In this document: positions 7,582 to 16,564 of the stretch, piece after piece | Position numbering within the stretch: the stretch's first letter is position 1 | How the letters are laid out: each line of letters starts with the position of its first letter | Assembly (NCBI RefSeq): GCF_014170375.1 | Contig: NZ_LZZW01000018.1 | Span: 124,001 to 188,000 of the forward strand | DNA: 64,000 nt | DNA from: Variovorax sp. UMC13 | Lineage (GTDB): Bacteria; Pseudomonadota; Gammaproteobacteria; Burkholderiales; Burkholderiaceae_C | Direction: 5' to 3' | Notes under the pieces: generated by a model | Seen by the model: only the letters and a program-made list of their open reading frames with translations | What the model was told of the DNA's origin: nothing | Databases searched by the model: none | Position numbers and translations under genes: made by a program

Positions 7582-8568
7582 GTGAACATGCAGACTTTTT
7601 CCCCTCGCCGCCGGCATGTGGTGGGCGCCATCGCGCTGGCCCCCCTTGCCGCCATGGCGCAAAAATCCGGCTGGCCCGACCGGCCGGTGCGGCTCATCGT
7701 CGGCTGGCCTCCCGGCGGCAGCGCCGACGTGGTGGCGCGGCTGCTGGCCGAGCCGCTGGGGCGCCGCCTCGGCCAGCCCGTCATCGTGGAGAACCGCGCC
7801 GGCGCCAGCGGCCGGATCGGCGCGCAGCAGGTCGCGCGCTCGGAACCGGACGGCTACACGGTCCTGTTCGGCGCGCCGTCGGAACTGACCATCGCGGCGG
7901 CCACGGTGCTGTCGCTGCCCTACGACCCCTTCAAGGACCTGCAGCCGGTCACCCAGGTCGTGTCGGGCGCGTTCATGCTGGTGGCCCAGGCGAACTTCCC
8001 GGCAGCCTCGGTCGGCGAGCTCGTCAGCTATGCGAAGTCGAATCCCGGCAAGCTCAACTACGCCTCCTACGGCAACAACACCACCAACCACATCTACGGC
8101 GCGCAGTTCTGTGCCGCCGCGGGCATCCAGGCCACGCACGTGCCCTACAAGGGCGGTGCGCCGGCCTGGAACGACATGATGGCCGGGCAGGTGCAGTTCA
8201 TGTTCGACAACGCGGCGGTGCTGATGCCGCTGGTGCGCGCGGGCCGGATGAAGGCGCTGGCGGTGCTGTCGCCCGAGCGCATCCGCCTGTCGCCCGGCAC
8301 GCCGACCATGGCCGAAGCAGGCTATGCGGAGATCGGCATGCGGTCGTGGCTGGGGCTGCTGGTGCCCGCGAAGACCTCGCCGGCCATCGTCAAACTGTTG
8401 CACGACGAGGTGGCGGCCGTGCTCGCGGCGCCCGAGTTCGCGGCCCAGCTCGAGGATCGCGGCATGCCGGCCCACGGCAGCACGCCGGCCGAATTCGCGC
8501 AGGTGCTCCGTTCGGAGACCGCCACGCTGAAGGCGCTGGTGCACAAGCTCGGGCTCAAGCTCGAATGA
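7582..8568 (+). CDS. Tripartite tricarboxylate transporter (Bug-family) substrate-binding protein
   Basis: A 328-residue periplasmic binding protein of the Bug/TctC family. It has a Tat-like or Sec signal (SPRRRHVVGAIALAPLAAMA) ending near residue 26. The family opening WPDRPVRLIVGWPPGGSADVVARLLAE, NRAGASGRIG, and the inner motif GYTVLFG follow. It captures an organic acid outside the cell. No TctA/TctB membrane partners lie nearby, so it must use a distant pair or act as a sensor, as is usual for Bordetella and Variovorax Bug proteins. It is divergent from the LysR gene and probably controlled through the palindrome at 7474-7500. The thiamine-diphosphate enzyme gene follows 31 bases downstream, so the two are likely co-transcribed. 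Confidence 0.9.
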   Translation: MNMQTFSPRRRHVVGAIALAPLAAMAQKSGWPDRPVRLIVGWPPGGSADVVARLLAEPLGRRLGQPVIVENRAGASGRIGAQQVARSEPDGYTVLFGAPSELTIAAATVLSLPYDPFKDLQPVTQVVSGAFMLVAQANFPAASVGELVSYAKSNPGKLNYASYGNNTTNHIYGAQFCAAAGIQATHVPYKGGAPAWNDMMAGQVQFMFDNAAVLMPLVRAGRMKALAVLSPERIRLSPGTPTMAEAGYAEIGMRSWLGLLVPAKTSPAIVKLLHDEVAAVLAAPEFAAQLEDRGMPAHGSTPAEFAQVLRSETATLKALVHKLGLKLE

Positions 8569-8599
8569 GCCGTCTTCTGCACGGCCCGAAGGGGGCGCG

Positions 8600-10141
8600 G
8601 TGAACGGCGCCGAGGCCTTGCTGCGCACGTTGTGCGCGGCGGGGGTCGACAGCTGCTTCTCGAACCCGGGCACCAGCGAGATGCACTTCGTGGCGGCCAT
8701 GGACCGGGTGGCCGGCATGCGCGGCATCCCGGTGCTGGCCGAGGGCGTGGCGACGGGCGCCGCGGACGGCTACGGGCGCATGGCGCGCAAGCCGGCCGCG
8801 ACCCTGCTGCACTGCGGGCCGGGGCTGGCCAACGGCATCGCGAACCTGCACAACGCCCGCCGTGCTCGCTCGCCGGTGCTCAACCTGATCGGCGACCTGT
8901 CGCACACGCATCGGCCGGCCGATCCGCCGCTGGCCTCCGACATCGAAAGCCTGGCGCGCGTCGTCTCCTCGTGGACCCGCGTGGCGCGCGACGTGCATGC
9001 GGTGGCGGGCGACGGCGCGGCGGCGGTGGCCGCGGCCATGGGCGCAGGCAAGGGCATCGCGAGCCTGGTCCTGCCCTCGGATGTCTGCTGGACCGAAGGC
9101 GCGCAGCCAGCCGTCCCGCAGGTCGCGGCGCCTGCCTCCGCGGTGCCGTCATCGGCCATCGCACGGGCCGTGGAGTGGACCGCGCTCGGCGCGCAGACCG
9201 TGCTGCTGCTCGGCGGCGAGGCCCTGTACGGGGAGGGGCTGGCGTTCGCAGGGGCCATCGCGCGGCGCACCGGCGCGCGGCTGATGGCGGAAAGCGCCAT
9301 CGCCCGCATCGAACGCGGACGCGGCAGGCCCGCGGTGGCGCGCGTGCCCTATGCCCCTGCAGCGGCCATCGAGGCGATGGCGAGCGTCGGCAAGCTGCTG
9401 CTGGTCGGCGCGCGCCGGCCGGTGTTCTCGTTCGCGGGCCCCGACGGCCGGTCGCGGCCCGAGCGGACGGACCTCGAGGTCGCCGTGCTGGCCCACGCGG
9501 AGGAGGACATTCCCGATGCGCTGGCACGCCTGGCCGCCGCGCTGGGCTGCGCGCCATCGCCGCCGCATGCGGTGTCGGTCGAGCGGGTTCCGCCCGCCAC
9601 GGGCGCGGTGACGCCGGCGTCCTTCGTCCAGTCGCTGGCGGCGCTGCTCCCCGAAGCCGCCATCGTGGTCGACGAGAGCGTGAGCTTCGGGCGCGATCTC
9701 TTTCCGCACATGGGCGGCGCGGCCCCGCACGACTGGCTGCAACTGACCGGCGGCGCCATCGGATCGGGCATGCCCATGGCCACCGGTGCCGCGGTGGCCT
9801 GTCCGGGGCGTCGGGTCGTGAACCTGCAGGCCGACGGCTCGGCGCTCTACACCGTGCAGTCCTTGTGGACGCAGGCGCGAGAAGGGCTGGACGTGACGAC
9901 GGTGATCCTCTCGAACCGGCGCTACGCGATCCTGTTCGACGAGATGCGCCGCGTCGGCGCCGCCGCATCGCGCACCGCCAGCGACCTGCTGAGCCTCGAG
10001 CGGCCGGAGATCGACTGGCTTCGCATGGCCCGGGCCTTCGGCGTGGAGGCCGAGCGCGCGGACACCATGGCGGCCTTCAACGCCGCCTTCGGTCGTTCGC
10101 TGCGTGCCCGCGGGCCGAGGCTGATCGAGCTGGTGCTGTAG
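8600..10141 (+). CDS. Thiamine-diphosphate-dependent enzyme (acetolactate synthase / benzoylformate decarboxylase superfamily)
   Basis: A 513-residue ThDP enzyme. The pyrimidine-binding domain is at the N-terminus, with FSNPGTSE and the cofactor-activating glutamate E48 in VLAEGVATGAADGYGRMA. A central domain follows, and the C-terminal diphosphate-binding domain has NLQADGSALYTVQSLWTQA and the downstream ILSNRRYAIL, the G-D-G...N motif in an ADGS variant. The substrate should be a 2-oxo acid that is decarboxylated or ligated. It is shorter than acetolactate synthase (about 560-590), closer to decarboxylases. The start is GTG with GAAGGGGGCG upstream. It follows the TTT receptor, suggesting that the imported acid or its product is a 2-oxo acid. 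It is convergent with the HTH regulator gene, with 9 bases between them. Confidence 0.82.
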   Translation: MNGAEALLRTLCAAGVDSCFSNPGTSEMHFVAAMDRVAGMRGIPVLAEGVATGAADGYGRMARKPAATLLHCGPGLANGIANLHNARRARSPVLNLIGDLSHTHRPADPPLASDIESLARVVSSWTRVARDVHAVAGDGAAAVAAAMGAGKGIASLVLPSDVCWTEGAQPAVPQVAAPASAVPSSAIARAVEWTALGAQTVLLLGGEALYGEGLAFAGAIARRTGARLMAESAIARIERGRGRPAVARVPYAPAAAIEAMASVGKLLLVGARRPVFSFAGPDGRSRPERTDLEVAVLAHAEEDIPDALARLAAALGCAPSPPHAVSVERVPPATGAVTPASFVQSLAALLPEAAIVVDESVSFGRDLFPHMGGAAPHDWLQLTGGAIGSGMPMATGAAVACPGRRVVNLQADGSALYTVQSLWTQAREGLDVTTVILSNRRYAILFDEMRRVGAAASRTASDLLSLERPEIDWLRMARAFGVEAERADTMAAFNAAFGRSLRARGPRLIELVL

Positions 10142-10150
10142 GCGCGCGTT

Positions 10151-10822
10151 CTACGCGGCGCGGCGCTTCGCCGCCGGTTCGATCCGGTAGGCGCAGCGCC
10201 GCGCGCCCGCGAGGATGTGTTCGACGCGGCTGACGCTCACATCGGTGCCCAGCACGTCCTCGAAGAGTTGCAGTTCACTGCGGCAGAAGCCGGTGCAGGC
10301 CTGTGCCGCGGTGCAGATCGGGCAGTGGTTCTCGATGAACAGGAAGCCGTCGCCCTCGGGCTGGAACTCGGCCATGTAGCCTTCGCGGCTGCGGATCTCG
10401 GCAAGGCGTTCGAGCCGTGCCGCGAGGCTGCGCGCGCCGCGCATGGCGGCCGTGTAGTCGGCGCGCATGACCTGCTCGCGTTCGCCGATCAGTTGGTTCA
10501 TGCCCTGCGGGCCGAAGACCTTGATCACGGCGCTGATCATCTGCACCGTCATCTCGGCGTGGGTGTCGGGAAAGCGCTGGTGGCCTGCACCGGTGAGCCG
10601 CCAGATCTGCGTGGGCCGGCCACGGCCACTGGGTCGGCTTTCGGCGTCGACCAGGCCCTCGGCCTCCAGCTTGGCCATCTGCTGGCGCACCGCTTCCACC
10701 GTGACGCCCAGGATCTTGGCGATGTCGGGAATGCCGAGCGCGCCGCGGGTCTTGAGCGTGGTGAGGATGCGGTCGGCCGGCTGGTGCGGCGTCCAGGCGG
10801 GCTTGGCATCTGGGGCGGACAT
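10151..10822 (-). CDS. HTH transcriptional regulator with C-terminal cysteine cluster (SufR/DeoR-like)
   Basis: A 223-residue regulator. The N-terminal winged HTH is at residues 16-70 (LTTLKTRGALGIPDIAKILG, VEAVRQQMAKLEAEGLV, GRPTQIWRLT). The C-terminal half carries HCPICTAAQACTGFCRSELQ plus a later RRCAYRI, four or five cysteines placed like the Fe-S ligands of SufR-type repressors. Metal or redox sensing is thus plausible but inferred. The gene lies 36 bases downstream of the efflux outer-membrane gene in the same direction, so it may be the last gene of the efflux operon and its regulator. An alternative ATG at 10855 would add 11 residues. Neither start shows a strong ribosome binding site. 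Confidence 0.8.
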   Translation of the reverse strand: MSAPDAKPAWTPHQPADRILTTLKTRGALGIPDIAKILGVTVEAVRQQMAKLEAEGLVDAESRPSGRGRPTQIWRLTGAGHQRFPDTHAEMTVQMISAVIKVFGPQGMNQLIGEREQVMRADYTAAMRGARSLAARLERLAEIRSREGYMAEFQPEGDGFLFIENHCPICTAAQACTGFCRSELQLFEDVLGTDVSVSRVEHILAGARRCAYRIEPAAKRRAA

Positions 10823-10857
10823 GGCGAGTTTTATCGTGGAGGACAACAGCACCATTG

Positions 10858-12294
10858 TCAGGTGCCGGGACCACCCTTTCGATCCGGAGGTGCTTGCCAG
10901 CCGCCGCCCAGCGCCTTGTAGAGCGCGACCAGGCTGGTGTACGAAGCGGTCTCGGCCTCGGCCACGGCGTCCTGCGCGCGCAGCAGGGTGCGCTGTGCAT
11001 CGAGCACGCTCAGGTAGGGCGCCGCGCCTTCGCGGTAGCGCACCTCGGCCAGTTCGGCGGCGCGGCCGCTGCGCGCCGAGGCTTCGGCCAGCCGCCGCAG
11101 GCGCAGCTGGTTCTGGCCATAGCCGGTGAGTGCGCCTTCCACGTCCTCGATGGCGCGCAGCACGGTCTGTTCGTAGCGCGCGCGTTCGCCCTCGGCACGG
11201 GCCTCGGCGCCGCGCACGCGGGCCTTCACCGAGCCCAGCCGCAAGGCGGGCCAGCGCACGCCGGGCGTGACGCTGAAGGCGCGGCTCGACGCGCTGCCCA
11301 GGTCGGCACCGCGCAGCGCCACAAAACCGAGGAAGCCGCCGATGTCGAAACGCGGGTACAGCTCGGCCGTGGCGGCGCCCACGTCGGCCGTGCTGGCCGC
11401 CAGGCCACGCTCGGCACGCAGCACGTCGGGCCGGCGACGCAGCAGGTCGCCGAGATCGCCGATGGGCAGGCGCTTGTCGAGCATGTGCAGCTGTTGCGGC
11501 TGCAGCATGGGCTCCAGCTCGGCCGGGCGCAGGCCGGCCAGCACGGCCACGCGGTAGGCCGCGATGCGGCGCATGGCCTCGAGTGCCGGCAACTGGCTTT
11601 CGGTGCTCGCGAGGTTGGCCTGCGCGCTGGCCAGATCGCCTTCGAGGCCGCGGCCGGTCTGCACCTGCGCCTCGGTCACGCGCAGGCTGTTGCGCAGGCT
11701 GTCGAGCGTGCGGCGGGTCACGGCGATGCGCTGCTCGGCACCGCGCATCTCGTAGTAGCTGCGGGCCAGTTCGGCCACGGCCACGATGCGCACCTGTTCG
11801 AGGTCGGCCGCTGAGGCCTGTGCGCGCGCCGTGGCCGCTTCGTCGAGTCGCTGCAGGCGTCCGAACAGGTCGATTTCCCACGCGGCATCGAAGCCCGCGC
11901 GGCTGCTCTGCGCCAGCGTGCGCGCATCGGCGGGCATGCCGTTGCCCTGCGCGATGCCGCGGGTCTTGCTGGCGTCCATCGTGACGGCAGGCAGGCGGTC
12001 GAGCTCGGCCTCGGCCTGCGTGGCGCGCGCTTCCTGCAGGCGGGCCTGCGCGATGCGGATGTCGTGGTTCTTGCCGAGGGCCCGCTCGATCAGCGCATCG
12101 AGCTGCGCATCGTCGAGCTGGCGCCACCAGTCGCGCTGCACCGCGTCGCTGCCGAACAGCGAGCGCTCGGGCGCCGAGATCGTGACCGGTGCGTCCGCGG
12201 GCGCGGTGTACCGGGGCCCCACGGCGCAACCGGCCAACAAGAGCGCGCCGAGTCCCCAGGCCGCGGCAGGAAGTAGAAGTCCGTTCATCGTCAT
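10858..12294 (-). CDS. RND efflux system outer-membrane lipoprotein (NodT/OprM family)
   Basis: A 478-residue outer-membrane channel protein. It has a lipoprotein signal with lipobox LLAGC near residue 22, then CAVGPRYTAPADAPV as in NodT-family factors. Two OEP repeats follow with long helices, for example AAWEIDLFGRLQRLDEAATA and GVRWPALRLGSVKARVRGAE. It forms the trimeric exit duct for the RND pump. The ATG overlaps the pump stop by four bases. Adaptor, pump and outer-membrane channel are thus encoded in strict order and coupled. The C-terminus ends just before the start of the Cys-rich regulator gene. Confidence 0.92.
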   Translation of the reverse strand: MTMNGLLLPAAAWGLGALLLAGCAVGPRYTAPADAPVTISAPERSLFGSDAVQRDWWRQLDDAQLDALIERALGKNHDIRIAQARLQEARATQAEAELDRLPAVTMDASKTRGIAQGNGMPADARTLAQSSRAGFDAAWEIDLFGRLQRLDEAATARAQASAADLEQVRIVAVAELARSYYEMRGAEQRIAVTRRTLDSLRNSLRVTEAQVQTGRGLEGDLASAQANLASTESQLPALEAMRRIAAYRVAVLAGLRPAELEPMLQPQQLHMLDKRLPIGDLGDLLRRRPDVLRAERGLAASTADVGAATAELYPRFDIGGFLGFVALRGADLGSASSRAFSVTPGVRWPALRLGSVKARVRGAEARAEGERARYEQTVLRAIEDVEGALTGYGQNQLRLRRLAEASARSGRAAELAEVRYREGAAPYLSVLDAQRTLLRAQDAVAEAETASYTSLVALYKALGGGWQAPPDRKGGPGT

Positions 12295-15200
12295 GCTCCC
12301 TGGACCAGTGCGTCGAGTTCGGCGGCGCGCGGCGAGCGGCCCACCGTGCGGTGGTCGCGTGCCAGCAGCGTGTACATGGTGGGCAGCACGAACAGCGTGA
12401 ACAGCGTGCCCACCAGCATACCGACCACGATCACCAAGCCGATGCTGAAGCGGCTGGCGGCACCCGCGCCGCTGGCGAACAGCAGGGGCACCAGGCCCAT
12501 CACCATCGCGGCGGTGGTCATCAGGATCGGGCGCAGCCGGATGCGCGCGGCCTGCTCGATGGCGGGCCGGCGGTCCAGGTTGTCGCGCGCCTGGATCTCG
12601 TTGGCGAACTCCACCATCAGGATGCCGTGCTTGCTGATCAGTCCGATCAGCGTCACCAGCCCGATCTGCGTGTAGATGTTGACGGTGGCGAAACCCATGG
12701 CCAGCGGCACCAGCGCGCCGCAGATCGACATCGGCACGCTGACCAGGATGATCAGCGGGTCGCGCAGGCTCTCGTACTGCGCCGCCAGCACCAGGTAGAT
12801 CACCACGATCGCGAACACGAAGGCCATCACCAGTGCCGAGCCCTCCTGCGAGAACTGGCGCGCATCCGACTGCCAGTCGTAGCTGAAGCCGGCCGGCAGC
12901 TTCTTCGCCTCGTCGCTCAGGAAGGCGACCGCGTCGCCCATGGTCACGCCCGGCATCGGAATCGCCTGGAAGGTCGCGGCATTGAGCTGGTTGAACTGCG
13001 TGAGCTGGTTGGGCCCGACGCTGGTCGACAGCTGCACCAGGTTGGCCAGCGGCACCGGCTGGCCGCTGGCGCTCTTCACGAAGTAGCGCGACAGCGCTTC
13101 GGCCGACAGGCGCTGGTCGCGCGGCGACTGCGGAATCACGTCGTATGAACGGCCGTCCATGCCGAAGCGGTTGACGTAGTTCTCGCCCACCAGCACCGCC
13201 AGCGTGTCGCCGATGGCCTTCATGGTCACGCCCATGCTGTTGGCCTTGGCGCGGTCCACGCGCACTTCGGTCACCGGGTTGTTGAACTCCAGGTCGCTGT
13301 CGAGCACGGCGAACCTGCCGCTCTCGCGCGCCGCCTTCTTCAGCGCCTCCATCGCCTCGAACACCGTGCGGTGGTCGCCCGCGCTGCGGATCACCATCTG
13401 CACCGGCAGGCCGCCGGTCGAGCCCGGCAGCGAGGGCAACTGGAAGGCGAAGACGCTGCTGCCCTCGACCTCGTTCATGCCGCCCTGCACCTCGGCCTGG
13501 ATCTGTTCGGCGCTGCGCTGGCGGTCCTTCCAGTCGGACAGCTGCACGCCGCCGATGCTGTTCGATACGCCGTCCGAACCGTTGACGAGCCAGCGGCCGG
13601 TGTTCTCGGGCAGGGCGGCCAGCACCTCGTCCCACTTCTTGCCGAACTTTTCGACGTAGTCGATGTTGGCGTGCTGCGGCGACTTGATGACGGTCATCAC
13701 CATCGCCTGGTCCTCGCCGGGCGCCAACTCGCGCTGCGCCGCGTTGTAGAGAAAGGGCAGGCTGAGCAGCACCGCGGCCGCCAGCAGGCCTGTCACCCAG
13801 CGATGGTGCAGCGACACGTCGAGCAGCCGGCCATAGCCCGCGGACAGCCGGTGGAAGAAGGCTTCGGCATGGCGCGCCATGCGGCCCGCGCCCGTGTCCT
13901 GCGGCAGCAGGAAGGAGGCCATCACCGGCGACAGCGTGAGCGCGATCACGCCCGACACCACCACCGCGCCCGCCAGCGTGAAGGCGAACTCCTTGAACAG
14001 CGAGCCCGTGAGGCCGCCCATCAGGCCGATGGGCGCGTACACCGCGGCCAGCGTGAGCGTCATCGCGATCACAGGGCCGGCCACTTCGCGCGCGCCGATC
14101 AGCGCCGCCTGCACCCGCGACCTGCCTTCCTCCATGTGGCGGTGCACGTTCTCCACCACCACGATGGCGTCGTCGACCACCAGCCCGATGGCCAGCACCA
14201 TCGCCAGCAGGGTCAGCAGGTTGAGGCTGAAGCCGAACAGCAGCATCAGCGCGGCCGCGCCCAGCATCGACAGCGGAATCGTCACCACCGGGATCAGCAC
14301 CGCACGCATCGAGCCCAGGCACAGGAAGATCACCAGCACCACGATGGCCACCGCCTCGAGCAGCGTCTTCTGCACCTCGTCAATGGAGGCCTCGATGAAG
14401 CGCGCCAGCTCGAAGGGCAGCTGCACCTCGACACCGGGCGGCAGGTTCTGCTTGACCGCGGGCAGCAGCTCGCGGATGCGCTTGACGATCACCAGCGGGT
14501 TGCCGTCGGGCGCCGCGTGCAGGCCCAGATAGATGGCCTTCTCACCATCCATCGTCGCGCTGCTGTCGACGCTGGCCGCGCCCAGCTCCACCGTGGCCAC
14601 GTCGCCCAGGCGCACGATCGCCTCGCCGTCGCGCTTGACCACCATGTCGCGGAACTCGGCCACGTTCATCAGGTCGGTGTTGACGCGGATGTTCGACACC
14701 ACGTACAGCCCTTTGACCTGTCCCGGCGCGGCCTGCACGTTGTTCTGCCGCAGCGCGTCGGCCAGCTCGCCGGCCGAGATGCCGCGCGCAGCCAGGCGGT
14801 GGGGATCGAGCCACACGCGCATCGCCAGCGTCTGGCCGCCCGACACGGCCACGCTCGACACCCCGGGAATGGACGCGAACTGCGGCTGCACCACGCGCGA
14901 GAGGTAGTCGGTGAGCGCCGGGATCGGCATCGTCTTGCTGGAGAAGCCGACGTAGGCCACCGCGGTGGCCTCGCCCGAGGACTTGAGGATCACCGGGTCG
15001 AAGGCCTCGGCCGGCAGCCGGTACTTGACCCGGCTGACCTGCGCCATGGCCTGCGTCAGCGCCTGGTTGGCATCGGCGTTGAGCTTCATGCGCACGCTGA
15101 CCACGCTGCGGCCCAGGGTGGACGTCGAGGACAGGTAGTCGACGTTCTCGATGGTCGCCACCGCCTGCGCGATGGGCTGCGTGACGAAGCCCTGCATCAG

Positions 15201-15371
15201 CTCCGGCGAGGCGCCCGGGTACTGCGTGGTGATGGTGAGGGTGGTGCTTTCGGTCAGCGGGTACTGGCGCACCGGCAGCTCGCCCAGCGCGCGGGCGCCC
15301 AGCAGCAGGATCAGCGTGCTCACCACCAGCGCCAGCACGGGCCGGCGCACGAACAGGTCGGTGAACTTCAT
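12291..15371 (-). CDS. RND efflux pump permease (HAE-1 / MexF-MexK-like)
   Basis: A 1026-residue inner-membrane proton-driven exporter, the normal length for the HAE-1 family. It opens with MKFTDLFVRRPVLALVVSTLILLLGA (first membrane helix). The periplasmic docking and porter domains contain QYPGASPELM, and the TM4 proton-relay motif IGLVVDDAIVVVENVHRH has the paired aspartates. The second half repeats this architecture, ending FTLFVLPTMYTLLARDHR. It exports hydrophobic compounds or antibiotics across both membranes together with the adaptor and channel. It overlaps both neighbours by ATGA. Substrate range cannot be read from the sequence. Confidence 0.94.
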   Translation of the reverse strand: MKFTDLFVRRPVLALVVSTLILLLGARALGELPVRQYPLTESTTLTITTQYPGASPELMQGFVTQPIAQAVATIENVDYLSSTSTLGRSVVSVRMKLNADANQALTQAMAQVSRVKYRLPAEAFDPVILKSSGEATAVAYVGFSSKTMPIPALTDYLSRVVQPQFASIPGVSSVAVSGGQTLAMRVWLDPHRLAARGISAGELADALRQNNVQAAPGQVKGLYVVSNIRVNTDLMNVAEFRDMVVKRDGEAIVRLGDVATVELGAASVDSSATMDGEKAIYLGLHAAPDGNPLVIVKRIRELLPAVKQNLPPGVEVQLPFELARFIEASIDEVQKTLLEAVAIVVLVIFLCLGSMRAVLIPVVTIPLSMLGAAALMLLFGFSLNLLTLLAMVLAIGLVVDDAIVVVENVHRHMEEGRSRVQAALIGAREVAGPVIAMTLTLAAVYAPIGLMGGLTGSLFKEFAFTLAGAVVVSGVIALTLSPVMASFLLPQDTGAGRMARHAEAFFHRLSAGYGRLLDVSLHHRWVTGLLAAAVLLSLPFLYNAAQRELAPGEDQAMVMTVIKSPQHANIDYVEKFGKKWDEVLAALPENTGRWLVNGSDGVSNSIGGVQLSDWKDRQRSAEQIQAEVQGGMNEVEGSSVFAFQLPSLPGSTGGLPVQMVIRSAGDHRTVFEAMEALKKAARESGRFAVLDSDLEFNNPVTEVRVDRAKANSMGVTMKAIGDTLAVLVGENYVNRFGMDGRSYDVIPQSPRDQRLSAEALSRYFVKSASGQPVPLANLVQLSTSVGPNQLTQFNQLNAATFQAIPMPGVTMGDAVAFLSDEAKKLPAGFSYDWQSDARQFSQEGSALVMAFVFAIVVIYLVLAAQYESLRDPLIILVSVPMSICGALVPLAMGFATVNIYTQIGLVTLIGLISKHGILMVEFANEIQARDNLDRRPAIEQAARIRLRPILMTTAAMVMGLVPLLFASGAGAASRFSIGLVIVVGMLVGTLFTLFVLPTMYTLLARDHRTVGRSPRAAELDALVQGA

Positions 15372-16468
15372 GGCCTGGGCTCCTGCAGTGCGAGCGTGTC
15401 CTTCTCGGCCGGCGCCACGGCGGCGCCGCTGTACAGGCGCAACTGGCCCGAGGTGACGACCTGCTCGCCGGCCTCCAGGCCCTGCTCGATGACGACTCGG
15501 CCGTCCTGCCGGTCGCCGGCCTTGACGAACACCTGCTGCGCGGTGAAGCCGCCCTTGTCGTCGGGGCGCACCAAGAAGACCGCGTCGCCGTGCGTGCTGT
15601 AGGTGAGGGCGGTCTCGGGCACGGTGATGGCATCGGCCCTTGCCGGCAAGGCCACCTTGCCATTGACGAACATGCCCGGCCTGAGCGCGCCGTCGGCGTT
15701 GTCGACGGTGGCCTGCAGGCGCACGGTGCGGGTGTCGGTGCCGATCTGCGGCTCGATGGCGCTGAGCCGGCCCTGGAACACGCGGCCCGGGTAGGCATCG
15801 ACCGAGAGCGCCACCGGCTGGTGGCGGTGCAGCGCAGGCAGCGCGGTCTCGGGCAGCGTGAGGTTGGCGAACAGCGTGCGCGCATCGGTGAGCGATACCA
15901 GCGCATCGCCGGCGCGCACGAACTGCCCGAGGTGCACGCGGCGGATGCCAAGCACGCCGTCGAACGGCGCCTTGACCTGCTTCTGATCGCGCATCGCCTG
16001 CGCGCGCTTGAGCTCGCCGCCGGCCTGGTCGAAGGCGGCCTGCGCCTGTTCGAGCTGTTCCTGCGTGGCCGCCTGCTGCGGCAACAGGCGGCGCGTGCGC
16101 TCGAGCAGGGCGAGGGCATTGGCCCGCTGCGCGCCCAGGCGCTCCAGGTCGCCCTGCTCGGGCGCATCGTTGAGTTGGACCAGCAACTGACCCGCGCGCA
16201 CCTCGCCGCCGGGCACGAACAGGATTCTGGCAACCCGCCCGTCCACCTCGGCCGGCACCTCGACCTGGGACCGGGCCTCGAGCGTGCCGATGCCGCCGAG
16301 CATGCGCGCCAGCTCGGTCCTCTGCGCGACGGCCACCGCCACCTTGGCGGGCGGCATGTCAGCCCCCTGCGCATGCGCCGGCTTGAGCCTGGCGACGAGC
16401 CCATAGCCGCTACCCACCAGCAGCACCGCGAGGCCAGCCCCCAGCCAGGCCCTTGAACGTGTCTTCAT
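15368..16468 (-). CDS. RND efflux periplasmic adaptor (membrane fusion protein)
   Basis: A 366-residue adaptor with an N-terminal signal/anchor (AWLGAGLAVLLVGSGYGLVA). A barrel-sandwich hybrid starts at RTELARMLGGIGTLEARSQV. An alpha-hairpin coiled coil sits around residues 100-160 (LERTRRLLPQQAATQEQLEQ), and the second half-motif VKAPFDGVLGIRRVHLGQFV follows. A beta-barrel and the membrane-proximal domain end the chain. It bridges pump and outer-membrane channel. It is the first gene of the efflux operon, and its stop overlaps the pump start. A perfect 24-bp palindrome lies 14-37 bases upstream of its ATG, close enough to block ribosome or polymerase access. Confidence 0.92.
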   Translation of the reverse strand: MKTRSRAWLGAGLAVLLVGSGYGLVARLKPAHAQGADMPPAKVAVAVAQRTELARMLGGIGTLEARSQVEVPAEVDGRVARILFVPGGEVRAGQLLVQLNDAPEQGDLERLGAQRANALALLERTRRLLPQQAATQEQLEQAQAAFDQAGGELKRAQAMRDQKQVKAPFDGVLGIRRVHLGQFVRAGDALVSLTDARTLFANLTLPETALPALHRHQPVALSVDAYPGRVFQGRLSAIEPQIGTDTRTVRLQATVDNADGALRPGMFVNGKVALPARADAITVPETALTYSTHGDAVFLVRPDDKGGFTAQQVFVKAGDRQDGRVVIEQGLEAGEQVVTSGQLRLYSGAAVAPAEKDTLALQEPRP

Positions 16469-16481
16469 GATCTGTCCATAT

Positions 16482-16505
16482 TAATCAAAGAAAGTTCTTT
16501 GATTA
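16482..16505. promoter_or_regulatory. Perfect inverted-repeat operator of the efflux operon
   Basis: TAATCAAAGAA (16482-16492) and TTCTTTGATTA (16495-16505) are perfect 11-bp arms around a 2-base centre. The site is AT-rich in a GC-rich background and immediately upstream of the adaptor gene. A long, tightly spaced palindrome like this is typical of a dimeric repressor (TetR, MarR or DeoR class). The Cys-rich regulator at the end of the operon is the nearest candidate binder. Confidence 0.72.
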
Positions 16506-16564
16506 TTGGCGATGGCAGCCGGACATGTCGAGCCATGGGGGGCAATGGCCCGGATGGATTCAGG

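Noticed and set aside
4149-8603. A 1484-codon open frame on the plus strand
   Set aside because: It runs antisense through the ligase and LysR genes; its composition (His/Arg/Gly-rich, no domains) is the usual shadow of high-GC genes on the other strand.
10858-14322. A 1154-codon minus-strand frame starting inside the pump gene
   Set aside because: Only its last part (outer-membrane lipoprotein from 12294) is real; the front part is an out-of-frame reading of the RND pump.
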